From: Prochilodus magdalenae
Lineage: Eukaryota; Chordata; Actinopteri; Characiformes; Prochilodontidae
NCBI GenBank assembly: GCA_024036415.1
Contig: JAMWET010006551.1
Coordinates: forward strand, 57,501 to 121,500
Direction of reading: 5' to 3'
Length of the DNA: 64,000 nt
Shown here: positions 1-11,159 of the stretch, piece by piece
Numbering within the stretch: position 1 is the first letter of the stretch
Layout of the letters: each line of letters begins with the position of its first letter
The notes under the pieces: model-generated
Told to the model about the DNA's origin: nothing
Seen by the model: only the letters and a program-made list of their open reading frames with translations
Database searches by the model: none
Program-made: the position numbers and the translations under genes

Positions 1-2135
1 AGGTCAGTGACTTTGTTAAGGTTTAAAGTGTGGCATTGTACTACATATGCTTTGTGAAATATTGATATACCATATTTAAAAACTGAACCTTATAATTTTA
101 GTCCCACAAACTTCTTCTATTGCAAGCAGGTCAGGGGCCTGTGGTCTTTTAGTTCTTCTAACTGAAGAACTGACTCTCTGAATGTGCTGAGACCACCCAC
201 ACAGCACTTACACCAAAGCATACTCTGAACAAAGTGCAAGGCTGCACGCACGCCTTTGCAGGGTGTTACCTAGATTTACTGGCATCTCAGTTTGCATGTG
301 AAATGCTGAAAGGCATGTGTCTTGTTATGTGAGAATCATACAGACACATCGTTTTCTACCTTATAATTAAATTTTAACACGTACACAATTCACCAAATGT
401 GATCACTGATTACAACTGTAAACAACTGTTATATTTATATGATGGTTGAGCAGGTAGGTTGGTCTGGTTAAATGACAGGAATTTTACATTTTCATTGCAG
501 ATTAATGTTAAATTATACACAAACATCACTGATCAGCGGCTTCAGCAGGAGAGTTCCTGAGACTGAGCCTTCTAAAAATAAGAACATGTGAAGCGTCCAC
601 TGTGACTCATACTGAGACGACCCAGCATTAAATGAAATGGAGGGCAGGAACTGAAAACAGCAGCGACTGCTCTGATTTTCACACTCAGATCTCGGTAAAT
701 GAAGCTTTAAAGACAAATCATTTGTGAGTTGCATGTTTACTTTTGGCAATAGGGTGTAGGTAATGATGCTAAAGCTATCAAAACGTGACACTCATTTCTG
801 CACGTCAGCCTCACATCCAGCACCTGGTAGCTGTCAAACAACTTCTATTGTCTCAGGGGTTTCCGACCTTCCACCCCAAGCAGCGGTGCAGGGGTGATAT
901 GACATTGTGCTTGCTGTTGCTTTGTTGTTTCTTGCTCTGGTGTAAGCATGTGTTGTGTAAGCTGGGTAAAGTGCACTGTACAGTTCTGTTTGGTTTCCAC
1001 ACTCCACCACTATTTTTGTTCAGTAAGTGTGGTTGGGCACACACACATACTACAGTATATATGTATGCTTATTTTTTAGTTCCTGTGTTTTCATTCCCCA
1101 GAATTAATAACTCGTTGGGGCTACATGGCTCCATGTTTCCAAACCTTGGAAGCCGCTGGTTTAGATTAACAGTTTCAATACCAGTGTTTCTGTTTGATTC
1201 CAGTTTTTAATTTAGGCAGAGATGCTCTTTCCAAAGTGGTGCATGTTGTAACTATGACTCTTTTTGTACTTGACCAAATTTGCTTGATTTGTGAGTAAGC
1301 AGTAGATTTCTTCACTGTTGTCATTCGTAATAGACAGATGAGTCTCTTAAAATTTGAAAGGTTTTAGCACAAAAAATAACAGAGTTATAGAGATGTAAAA
1401 AAAAAAAAGGGTTAGCTGGTCTCTTTACTGCACTAAAAGAATTGGCTGCTTAGAAAAAATACCTAGCGAAACAGGTTTCATAAAACAGTCAGGCAAAATG
1501 ATTTTAAGGCATCACGAAGAATGACATAACTGATTTTGTCTGTTTTGACTAGATCAAGACGATAACCCGAGATGCATTATTGGGTGTTTCCTGAGCCATG
1601 ATAACTGCTGTAAACTTGTTTTATTTTATTGTGACTTTTATCCATTCTTATATATTGTTGTTGGTTTCTACCATTTGGAAACCATACTGATACCAAAAGC
1701 TTAGCTTCATTTCGCTATGTGCTACCCTCTGGGAAGAGTTGCTTTCCCAGAACAGAACTTGCATTTTGGGGCACTGAGGCATTTATGACAGGATCTGAGT
1801 CCTGGGAAAGTGTTATAAGCAGTAGTATATCTGGGGACTACACTCTTAATTGCATTCTTGGCAGCATGCTGGAACCATAGCTCAATATACTAAGAGCTCA
1901 TCCAGTTGTGGTCACCTCTCTTCAACAGACACCAAAAAAGAAATTACAGCACAACAAACGAGAATTTATTCAAACTAAAAGTTCTGTTACTAGCAGTGTT
2001 AACCATAAACTTAAAATTAATTAAAGTTTAAAAGGCTGGTTTGACACACAAGCTATGTAACCTAAAAGCTTTTCTGTGAAGTGAGACAATGATAACTGTT
2101 TAACTCACACAGAACATTTGAAAAAAGGTCCATAC
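1..2135. other. No gene recognised; 3' side of gene A
   Basis: AT-rich unique-looking DNA, probably the intron that follows the gene A transmembrane exon. Open frames on both strands (for example 785-1210 plus) show no known domain. No TxYxxV motif between splice sites was found here. Confidence 0.4.
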
Positions 2136-2267
2136 CTGTTGATTTCTTCTGGAGAAATTTTAAGCCGATGATGAGGATAATAACAACAACAATGATGACG
2201 ACTAGGATACCAACGACAAGCCATAGCCAAACTGGGAGGTTGCCTCCATCCTGTGAACTACCTCCAT
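2136..2267 (-). CDS. Gene A transmembrane exon
   Basis: A 132-bp phase 1-1 exon with acceptor CCCCCCTATTAG and donor GTATGG. It encodes a short Gly/Ser-rich stalk (DGGSSQDGGNLP), a strongly hydrophobic segment (VWLWLVVGILVVIIVVVIIL, then IIGL) and a basic stop-transfer end (KFLQKKST). The end matches the gene C transmembrane exon (LQPKKST) and the splice phases are the same, so the two are paralogous. No charged residue lies in the membrane span. Translation must continue into tail exons that I cannot find in the remaining 2.1 kb on the left. Confidence 0.85.
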
Positions 2268-5200
2268 CTAATAGGGGGGGAAAGATTGTTATTGATCATG
2301 CAACTATGGGGACAGAGAACTGCGAAACAAATTAACATTTCAGAAAGCAAAATCACAAAAGTCAAGACAAATATACAACATGTGAAACACTTTTACCAGT
2401 ACCAAATCACTTTCACACACTCTGAATTCTGATGGAAAGGGTAGGTCTAACACACAGCAAGTGCATATTGTCAATCAAATTTTTCCCTATACCATTTACT
2501 GCTGGGGCTGGTGTTTAGAGCTCACTCTGTGCTGTTTCAGAGCATGTTCCTTCAGCGCTTTAAAGAATTCTGTGTGACACTGACTCAAAACAAACAAGTA
2601 GCCTTGCCACTTCATTAGCTACAAAGCTCTGTGAGCAAGTGTCCTCAAATCATGTCCTCAATTGGTTCTTCATCTCAGAGGACCTGGGCTGGGATTCTGA
2701 AGTGAACATAAAGGTAGACTTCAGGCGCAGAACTTGTCTAGCGATCCAACAAAGGCAGGCAAAGCTGTTTACAGTCAAGGGCTCTTTTAATGATCACAGG
2801 GCAGGAGCTACTGACTCGCAGGGCAGGAGCTACTGACTCGCAGGGCATGGTCACCAGTAGCCGTAGAACTTCACCTCATGGTTAACACCATAAGTACATT
2901 AAATATAACTCCACATAAACTCTAACACACTACCATATTAAACCCTTAACACTACAACCCCATAGAGTGGAAGGTAAAGAGTGGAACAGGGTCGTCCAAA
3001 CAACAACTTTGAGAGGAAAATAAAACGAGTTAACGCTAGTGTAACAATTGCTAAAGCTGTATAGCGAAAATGATAATCCAGCTAAGCTGCTTAGAGAAAC
3101 AAGGGCATTGGCATGAGAGCACTAATTTTACAGAACACAAGCATACACAAGTGGTATTAGAGCAGCGCTCTCAAGTAATGTTCATCTCTTTCTCCACCAT
3201 CTGCTATTTTTGTAAAACTAGCTCTACATGAGACCTTCAATGGCTGGAGAACAAAACAAAAGTGTGTCGCCTGGTCATTAGGTGTGCAAAATTCTCTTTA
3301 GACTCTGTTTTCACACTCAACACAAGTGTGCGTGGCTAAATACCTTTCACACTCCACTCTACCACCAACGCAAAACAGTCTGATTGACAAGTGATGTTTG
3401 GTTAAAGTGTTTTGGCAGTTTGTAAAAAGTGTTTTCGGTATCTGTGTACTGAAGAAGGTGTTATTCCCATCTTGTAATATTTTGTTTTCTGGAAGGTTAA
3501 TTTATTTTTTCGTTTGCTTATTGTTGTTGTTTTATGTTGTTGCAACATTATTGGTGTTTTTTAAATGTTAATTATTGTTTTACGACGCGGCTCATCTGTT
3601 ATGCAATTTACAGATTTTTTTTTTTTTTTTTTTTTTTTCGCCACCGTATGCAACAGAAGAAGCAGAATTAAGTAATTGTGGTTTTTTTTGTGTATATAGC
3701 GCAGTGTGTTTGTGTTTGAGCATGTGTGTGTACACACTTTCATCAGCACAGGATCGTGTAAGTTCTCCCATCTCCAAAGTTCTCTTTTTCCAGCTGGCTG
3801 GGTTACTCAGGTTACAGATGATGGAGCTAACTACCACCTGACACAAGACATGCGATAAAGGGTTGACCGCCTCTCTAGGTGATAACTGTCAATCGTTCCT
3901 TCTCAGACTCACAGGTTTCTTTTTAGATGCAGCTGGAGTTGGATAATAGCGGGTGCTGACGCCTGTACAAGGATGACAGTATGTGTTTAACAGGGGTACC
4001 ACCGTATTGTGTATAACCCTGGCTAAAAAGGTGCAGCGAGTCACCTACCACTGTGGATACTTGACGGTACAGAACACTTAAATACATGCTTCATTTGGAC
4101 TCTAGCAAGGTGATAAACCATATACATAGTGGCTAGGGGAATTTCTATATGCCTACAGCTCTCTTACAGGACTGAATGCGCACCTACAGCTCTAGACTCC
4201 ACACTACTAGTCCAAGGCCTATACACACAAAGTGAAAACGAGAACTCATGAGACAAACTGCAGAAGGCAGCTGAAGCAGGCTAGGGCCCTCTACTCATGA
4301 CAGAACAATCCTTACCCCCGGGGGGTTTGGGGATAGGGGACTTGTAGTGGACAATGAGCCACACCTATCAATCTCTTCTCAACAGGTAGGCCTTACACTT
4401 GATAAGGAGAACGTATATACTCGTAGCGTGACCACTCAACAGGGTTAAAAGTTCTTACCAGTTTAACTCAGGTGAGGAACACAGCTCAATGATCAAAATG
4501 ACCACAATGATACGAATAATACGAGGGAATATACATTAACAGCTGCAATAGGTATGCATCGACCCTTTCGTTCTACTAAAAACCTTTTTCTGCAGACATA
4601 AATCCTAGCCTGCTGTAATACAAAATCTAACGTCTGTACAGACACCTCACTGCCCTCTCCATGAAATTTATTGTCAAGCATGCCCATCTTTCTGTTCAAA
4701 CGGCGTCTCACACTGATGAAATAGATATCGTAATTAACTTATCTTATAACACAGAAATCATACAGTGCATGGGATTTTTATGATAACAGCCCAGGATGTG
4801 TTTGTGTCGTGAAGCATTGCTGATATGTGGTACACACGTTATGTTAGCCAGCACGACAGAACATCGTTGTAAGATTCTCGCCAATCCTCTAGAACACTTC
4901 TCCCCTATCACAGGATGACCTGTGGTTGATATAATACTACTCTGAGTAACAGATGATATAGCCCTGGCGGCGTTGACAGACATTGGCTGAAAAGGGTGAT
5001 GTGCCATCAACGACAAGGTGAATAACTTCGTCTTTATGTTCTCGTTCACAAGATTATCATTTCACTAGCCAGCTGAGAGTTGATGAAGAGCAAGTGATCA
5101 CTGTAACGCTCACAGGTGCACAGTTGACATATACAAAGTGTCATACTGCCTAACGGTGGTGTCAACCACAAGACAGGAGTCAGTACCTGGGAGCCTTTCA

Positions 5201-7888
5201 CTGGATCTGTGAAGAGTAGACACATAAATAAAATCTTCATTTGGACTCTGCACTAGTAGGTAACAAACCATTATACCGGTATCTCGTGAGGTTTTCTATA
5301 TATGCACTAGTCCTCTACAGGCGCATGGCTATAGCAATCTATCTACTCACCCTAAGTCAGGAGTACCATCAGTAACAGGCGGAGTAACACCAAAAGACTA
5401 GCATGAAGAGGGGAGATTCTATTTGGCCAGACTAGCCTTAACGGTAGATGAGCTAGGTAAGTTGCATGACGCACCACCAAATATAATCTCATTCTCTCTG
5501 AGACATCACTGTGATGAGTAGAGGGACATTGCTGGCGGTGTCCTGAGGCTTCACTGATGGTGCAATGACCGTGACTGAGCAGTCACGCAGGATAACAAAG
5601 AGTAACGTGCTGTAGCTCATTTATCGCTTACTCCTATTGCCATTAAGCATCGTAACACATTATATATGATGACTTTATATGTGATATATACATATATGAT
5701 GTTATGCATATGTCTCTCACTATATCCAATGCAAATTAAAACACATGCTGCCCACATTTTTTTTCTGAGCAAAGCATTCCCTTCATCCTGCCTAGAAGGA
5801 CCAAACCCCTATAATCTCATGAACCCTAACCAGATTATTTACCAGGGCAATGACCAGAACTTCGTGTGATCTGTGCAGTAAGCGGAAACCAACACACTGG
5901 GTAGCACACTGAATAACCCCCTAAGCTATGTCCGTCGGGACCTGATACTCAGGTAAAGAGGCAAAGGCTTGTATGATGGAAGCCTGCATCTAATTGTCCT
6001 TAGAGATATGTATTCATTGTAGTGTAAAAAAAGCTATTGTATCGTGCAATAATCAACACAGAAAATACCAATTTAACAAACCCTTGCCTATATAAACATT
6101 AATAATTAGGCATACTTATAGTTTTGTAGACCAGTGGGGCTGGGTCGGGGCCTGGCCAGAACGCAGTCAATGCCAGACGGGCTGATGGAGTAACAAGTTT
6201 ACTCGTGTGTTGCCACGCTTCCACAGGCGTTCAGTTCTCTCAGTGTACTGGTGGGAACACAGCTAATGATCTAATGAACACATGATCGAATGAGGGGATT
6301 CATTAACAGTGCATAGTGCTGGCCTTTCTTCTCTACTAGCAGCATAATCTGCCTATGTTAACATCTAACTCTTTACAGACCCTCACTGCTCTCCTGACAT
6401 TTTTTTGCAGCTTAAACTTCTGTTAAAAGCAGCAGATGAGCTGCATAATAAAAGTTGAGATCAGAGCTTATATATATGCATAATAGTGTGTTTTGTGGGA
6501 GTTTGGAGAAGGAAATGAAATTTGACCCATTTCATTAAGTAAAGACAAGAGAAGAGGTGTAGGATGTGGATTAAACTGTGTAGAACACTATAGTATACGG
6601 AACACTGGAGGGAACAGAGGGACAAAAATAGAAATTAAGAAGTCAACACTCTCATTCTCTTATTTCCTAAATTCTTAATTTTAGGTTTAGTCTGAGTAAA
6701 CGGAAATAAATGATGCTCAGCTTTGGATCTTTAGCAGTGAAGTAAAAAATAAAAAAAAAATATACTGCCCTGAATCAGTTAAGCCAGCTCTACCCTGGAG
6801 ATATTATCAATAATCACATTTTTTACTAGAAATCACTGTGCTAGTTATTGTTAGATATCACCCAGGACTAGTCAGCACTGCATTTGTCCCGCCCTTGAAT
6901 TCCACACTGTAACACTTACCTAACACAGAGAGTCTGTACTCAGCAACAAATGTGACCTGTGCACCAGACGTTCTCGCTTCATACAGTCCACTATCAGTCT
7001 TCTGTAGGCTCTTCAGGGTCAGACTGTAGGTTCCCTTATTAAACTCCACTCTGTCTTCATAACCAGGAGACTGTATAGCTTCTTTAAATTCATGATAATA
7101 TTGTAGAACAGTGTTAGTTTTGTTAAAAGTCCAGATTAAGTCATCCTTATCTGGTACAGGGCGCCGTATGTCCAGCTGAACAGAATCTCCAACCAATCTG
7201 ACCACATCACTGGACCCTGTAGAGAAAGAACAAAAAATCATACATTTTATATGTTCTGTTATATAAGTCAGTTAAGATCATTTTTTGTGTGTTTTATGAC
7301 AGTTTACATTTGGTTTGTTATTTTTTGTTACATTATTTGAGAACTATATATTAAAAGAAAACATAGATAGTTTAATATTTGTCTTGTTTTCTATTTTTAG
7401 GTTTTTATTTTATGTATTTATATATATTTTAATACTTTTTTTTAAACAACAAATCAGAAAACACATTAATTTGTAAATGAATTTTGATTCATAGAAACAT
7501 AGTTGCACTAGTAGCTGCACCCACAAGGAATCATATGATAGGAATGAAACTTGGTGTGTAGGTTTGACATCATGAGACATGCACATGATTCAAGTTTCAC
7601 GCTGGGCTGTACACTAGACATTAGAAAGGACAGGTCTTATCTCTGTTCCTGACTGACCCAACAGCCATTTGTCAGGGACAAAGAACTGGGCACACCGCAG
7701 AGCTGGGTTCTGGGGTTGTGATTGGTTGACTGGGGACATGTGAGTGTGATGTCATATATACTATATATATCTTTATATGTCATATATATATACTGCTCAA
7801 AAAATAAAGGGAACACTTGGAGTTATATTGTGTTGTTAAAGTGTTCCCTTTATTTTTTTTGAGCAGTATTAATATAATATATATATAT

Positions 7889-7937
<49 letters not shown>

Positions 7938-8915
7938 CTGACAAATATATATAATAATATGTACCTGGGACATATGGATCCAGAGAGTAATATGATGAGA
8001 GTGAAAGGCATAAAAGCATATAATATATTCTCCAACTTTTGTAACAACTGATAAGGGTGCAGGACGTAGCTTGAGGGATTCAGTACTGTGCTATGGCATA
8101 TTATATTCTTTATAATACATAAAAAGCTATGATAAAGCTTTATAATAAATAGCTGTGTCAATCAAAAAGAATAAAGTTATTATTATTTATTGTTAGCCGT
8201 GTTACAGTTAGCCTCGTACAACTTCACGTCGGCTTGACATCACCTTGCAACATAGGATGCATGGGCATATGATCGGCACTAAGGAAAACAGATGAATCAC
8301 CTCATTACAGGAGTCTACATGGAGAATCTCACGATACCCAAACAGTACTGCAACAGATTCCTTACCTCGTTATCATAGAACTTAAAGGATAAACTGTAAA
8401 AACAATTCCACAAGTTGGAGAAAAGTGGAAGGTGAGCTACTGTTGTTTTTGAACCAAATGTGTTGTGTTCAAGAAGCTATAATCAATTTTGAGGAAAGAC
8501 TATTTTTAACTTGTCATCATTTCCGTAATATAGTTTGTACCTCATATGGTATGTAGCTCGGTAATTTAGCAAGATTTCAATTTTTATGTTTTAAAAGAAG
8601 TTACAGTGTAAAACAGCCAGTGTATTAAAACCTTTCACTGTAATACTGTAGACTACAACAAAAATACCACTATCAATCTGTCAATCTAGTTACCTAATAA
8701 TCTATGTTTTCAGAGTACTTTGACCTTTATCATAAAAGTAGCATGGTGTAGCAGTTGATAGACAATGGCTATTTCATCCATGTGAAATTAAGATGGTTAT
8801 TGAACATAATACAGTTCTATAATGTGAAGCAGTAATAAAGTTTAGAAAGTGTTATTTTACCTGAGATCGAGACCAGACTGAGGAGAAGAAAAATCAGCTG
8901 TGCTCCCACCGCCAT
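2136..8915 (-). CDS. Gene A: SLAM/CD2-family-like receptor (gene model)
   Basis: Multi-exon cell-surface Ig receptor read on the minus strand. Exons seen: signal peptide 8861-8915, V-type Ig 6920-7216, damaged C2-type Ig sequence in 3731-5220, transmembrane exon 2136-2267. All clean exon borders are phase 1, the same as in the intact neighbour gene C, which is the best guide to this model. Family knowledge: CD2/SLAM receptors have an N-terminal V domain without the canonical disulfide, a C2 domain with two disulfides, one membrane pass and tyrosine switch motifs in the tail. The tail exons were not found in 1-2135 and probably lie left of the window. Seen directly: exons and splice sites. Inferred: that they form one gene. 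The C2 exon cannot be read in one frame here, either because the gene is a pseudogene or because the assembly is poor in 3.6-6.4 kb. Confidence 0.7.
2268..3599. other. Gene A intron; short tandem duplicate
   Basis: No coding signal. GGGCAGGAGCTACTGACTCG occurs twice in tandem at about 2801-2840. Otherwise unremarkable. Confidence 0.4.
3731..4080 (-). pseudogene. Gene A C2-type Ig exon remnant, copy 1 (frame-broken)
   Basis: The 3' part reads cleanly as SSIICNLSNPASWKKRTLE followed by MGELTRSCADE and a GTGTGTAC donor near 3731. This is plainly the G-strand end of the gene C C2 domain (SSIICNHSNPVSWKEAVLE, then LCADGGE, with the same donor). Further upstream, above about 3845, the match continues (for example the CACAGGTTTCTTTTTAGATG area near 3910) but only with many frame-shifting gaps. 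The phase of the donor is conserved, so this exon would splice correctly to the transmembrane exon at 2136-2267 if the upstream frame were intact. Confidence 0.65.
4850..5220 (-). pseudogene. Gene A C2-type Ig exon remnant, copy 2 (frame-broken)
   Basis: Read on the minus strand this stretch matches the intact C2 exon of gene C (40432-40710) in patches along its whole length. Patches include the CAGATGATATAGC area near 4955, AAAGGGTGATGTGCCATC near 4995, the CAGCTGAGAGTTGATGAAGAG area near 5070 and ACACATAAATAAA just outside the exon near 5220. Small insertions and deletions every 10-20 bases break the reading frame. It is the second of two such copies; the first is at 3731-4080. Either a decayed duplicate or the same exon reported with sequencing errors. 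Confidence 0.55.
6920..7216 (-). CDS. Gene A exon 2: V-type Ig domain (CD2/SLAM D1-like)
   Basis: A 297-bp phase 1-1 exon with a pyrimidine-rich acceptor (TTCTCTACAG) and a GTAAGT donor. It encodes 99 residues with the V-set layout: GDSVQLDI (B strand), LIWTFNK (C strand), DRVEFNKGTYSLTLKSLQ (E strand) and DSGLYEAR (F strand). There is no cysteine in the domain. The positions that hold the disulfide in ordinary V domains are I in VQLDI and A/R in LYEAR, as is known for the distal domain of CD2/SLAM receptors. One NKT sequon is present. It lacks a J-like FGxG motif, which argues against an antigen-receptor V segment. Closest relatives in the window are the V exons at 21737, 42008, 57840 and 61024. 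Confidence 0.9.
7793..7866. mobile_element. 74-bp hairpin MITE (Tc1 'TGCTCAAAAAATAAAGGG' family)
   Basis: Two inverted copies of CTGCTCAAAAAATAAAGGGA (end CACT) separated by about 18 bp and flanked by TA on both sides. The termini match those of the larger transposase-bearing elements at 28241-29508 and 52576-53908, so this is an extreme internal deletion of that family. It sits next to a (TA)n tract (7873-7930). Confidence 0.85.
7870..7960. repeat. (TA)n microsatellite
   Basis: Almost uninterrupted TA dinucleotides following the hairpin MITE, the usual target environment of Tc1-type elements. Confidence 0.9.
8861..8915 (-). CDS. Gene A exon 1: signal peptide
   Basis: The exon opens with ATG at 8915 and reads MAVGAQLIFLLLSLVSIS before a phase-1 GTAAA donor just below 8861. 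The 18 residues form a hydrophobic secretion signal ending in small/polar residues. The same exon, with the same length and splice phase, stands before the V exons of genes C and D, and a 6-nt shorter version stands before gene B. This makes the start credible. A GAGGAAGT sequence lies directly upstream at 8921-8928. Confidence 0.8.
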
Positions 8916-8960
8916 CGTGTGAGGAAGTCTCACAACCACGGAAGTGCATTCAGTGAAGTA
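8916..8960. promoter_or_regulatory. Proximal 5' flank of gene A with ETS-type sites
   Basis: GAGGAAGT at 8921-8928 and a second GGAAGT at 8941-8946 stand within 30 bp of the start codon. The equivalent flank of gene C has GAGGAAGT at 44411-44418. Purine-box ETS sites of this type are known to drive TATA-less promoters in blood cells (PU.1/SPI1). The conservation between paralogs is seen; a binding role is inferred. Confidence 0.4.
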
Positions 8961-9339
8961 TGCAAAGGTTAATAGTAGTTAACATAGTTAACTAGAAACA
9001 AGAAATAAATGAACAAAAAAAATGAACAAATACGTTGACATATTATAGTTATTATAAGAATATACATAGTATTAACAATATAAGCAATTATACTGTAATG
9101 CTTTTACACATGTAAGTAAACACAAAATGGAGAATATGCAAACATCTGCTAGTAAAATGTTGTGTAATGGCAGACTAGTACAGTCAAGTCTAAGGCACAT
9201 ACAGTCTACATGTACAGTATGTGTACAGCTAATAGAATAATTCCACAAATATAATTCTTTATAAACTTCCTTGTGATAAGTACTTCTTAAATAAGTATAG
9301 ACGGGCAATAGAAGCATCATGTATAGCACATATGTAGTA

Positions 9340-9480
9340 TTATAATAGGATCCAAAAAGCTTATGTTTTTAAACAGATGTCTTAAAGATGAGTTGCTGCT
9401 GAGCACTGAGGCAAAAACCCACTTCCTCCTTGTGTAGCCTGTGAGCTACCAAGTCACACACACAGCTCCTCAGGTTAGTG
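9340..9480. repeat. Upstream conserved block, gene A copy
   Basis: Starting GCTTATGTTTTTAAACAG and running through GTTGCTGCTGAGCACTGAGG to CCCACTTCCTCCTTGTGTAG. The same order of motifs recurs upstream of gene B (26390-26530) and gene C (49430-49560), so it is part of the duplicated unit rather than random intergenic DNA. It is about 0.4 kb from the gene A start. Confidence 0.6.
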
Positions 9481-9559
9481 TGAACAGAAGGTGGTCTAGA
9501 TAAAGCTGACTACGTGAAGGCTTTTTGTTTTAAGAACCGTGTTTAAATCAGTTCACCTG

Positions 9560-11150
9560 GTGGCCACTGTAATTTAGTGCTTCAAACCTCCCAAACAAGT
9601 TATTGAGTTAATTGGGAAAGTCCGTGTCACACACAGGAGGGTGTATCCTGTAATTTGTGATAGCCCATATGCCATGCCACATATCCCTGGTGTTAGTGAA
9701 GTCATGGAATAAATCCTGGATTTTGTGACTCTAGCTGTTCTCAGTGCATTCGTATCACTAGACTTAAAGACTGAGTTCTGTGCCTTTAGAATTCTGTGTA
9801 CCTCCTCAGACATCCAGGGAAGTGATGGGGTCCCTTCTGTTACTCTGGGTGAGAACTCTGGCAGCTGCCTTCTGAATCAGCTGAAGCTGTCTGATTGTCT
9901 TGTTTGGAAGACCTGTTAGAAGACTGTTACACTGATTAGTCCTGCTGGAGATAAAGGCGTGGATAAGTTTCTCCAGGTCTGGTGTAGACGGGTAATATCT
10001 GATCTGGTTAATGTTCTTAAGGTGGTAGTAAGCTGAACTGGTGAAACTGAGGTCAGAGTGGATTAGTACACCGAGATTATGGGCTAGCCCTTTAGACTGT
10101 AGGGATATTGAGTTCAGATATGCAGCTCGTTTGTGTGTGTCTGTTCCCAAATATAATAATCTCTGTTTATCTTTATTCAGCTGCAGAAATTTCTGACCCA
10201 TCCAATCATTAACTTACACAGTGAGTCGAGGGGACCATAATTATTCTGACTGAGGGCCAAATAGACCTGAGTGTCATCTGCATAGATGTGGTAAGACATC
10301 CCATAGTCCTGTAGGATTTCACCAAGAAGAAGCATATATAAATTAAATAAGAGTGGCCCAAAGAAGAATTGAAGCCTGGGGACACCACAGGGTCACCGAC
10401 GACACAGTTTACAGATACATTATTTTTTTATTTTAAGCAAAATAATTCCTACCAGCCCAGCAGGTATGAACATGAACCAGGGAACAGTTAGTTCCTGAGA
10501 CAGTCCAGCACGGGTTTCTCCAGTCCTATCTAGAACTCTGATGAGTCAGGTAGTTGTCACACATGCAGCCCACTAAGATCTAAACAGTGGCAGAACAGTC
10601 AGTCTTCCAAGAATCTAGGTTTAAGCGAATGTCAATTGACAACTTTGAATTACTAGAGACCTATCTCAGGGAATGATTTTTTTTTATGTGACAGAAAGCC
10701 TGTGTAAGTTGTTTGAACACAGTTTTCTCTATGAATTTTTCCAATGATAGCGATAGATTTGAAATTGGCACCTGTAGTTATTTAAAAAAGTTAACCATCA
10801 AAAATTTTTTCATTTTTTCAAGAGAGCACCTTCACTACTGGAGTTTTTAATGTGTTTGGGAAAACTCCTGACATCAGAGAGGTGTTTACTATCTGAAATA
10901 CGTCTGCTGATATTGAGCAAAAGACACTCTTGAAAAACTTTGTTGGTAATGTGTCGAGACTGCAGGTGGATGATTTAAGATGACTCACTGTATCGATTGA
11001 CATTTCCTCATTAATAGGACTTAACCGACACATTTTAGCCATGGTATCGTTGTGTGGTGATGGAGAACACACAGGAGATGTACTAATAGCTTCTATGATA
11101 TTTTGAATTTTAATGTTAAAAAGAGCTTGCAAACTCATTACATCTCTTAG
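9560..11150 (-). mobile_element. LINE ORF2 reverse-transcriptase fragment (L2/CR1/Rex-like), broken
   Basis: Minus-strand pieces read in several frames. Near 11060-10830: LSPINEEM and LPTKFFKSVF, ISADVFQIVNTSLMSGVFPN, the fingers/early palm. Near 10400-10210: GPLLFNLYMLLLGEILQDYG then YHIYADDTQVYLALSQNN, with the YADD catalytic core intact. Near 10200-9810: FLQLNKDKQRLL, LGVLIHSDLSF, YYHLKNINQIR and LLTGLPNKTIRQLQLIQKAA, the thumb region. Stops and frameshifts between pieces make it non-functional. It fills much of the space between genes A and B. Confidence 0.85.
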
Positions 11151-11159
11151 TTGAAGCTA

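Larger units (their letters stand above)
3600..6420. repeat. Indel-rich tandem duplication (~1.1-1.6 kb units), suspected low-quality assembly
   Basis: Two imperfect copies of the same segment lie in tandem. The C2 remnant at 3731-4080 recurs at 4850-5220. The following CTTCATTTGGACTCT sequence at 4089 recurs at 5237. GGAACACAGCTCAATGATC at 4472 recurs as GGAACACAGCTAATGATC near 6254. The copies differ by short gaps spread evenly rather than by substitutions. This pattern resembles raw long-read error rather than evolutionary decay. The segment starts just after a 24-base poly-T run near 3615-3640, and sequence becomes clean again near 6.4 kb. Confidence 0.6.
7217..8860. other. Gene A intron 1
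   Basis: Besides the MITE and TA tract, 7510-7760 resembles Tc1-family flanking repeat (GCTGCACCCACAAGGAATC; GTTGACTGGGGACATGTG). Around 8300-8400 the sequence is alignable with intron 1 of genes B (24470-24560) and C (43740-43830), supporting whole-gene duplication. Confidence 0.45.

Noticed and set aside
785..1210. 141-codon plus-strand open frame near the left edge
   Set aside because: No recognisable domain, no splice-site or promoter support, and opposite to the receptor genes.
6920..7216. V exons as antigen-receptor or NITR-type V segments
   Set aside because: Disulfide cysteines and the J-like FGxG motif are both absent, and the linked C2 exon has the SLAM-type cysteine pattern.
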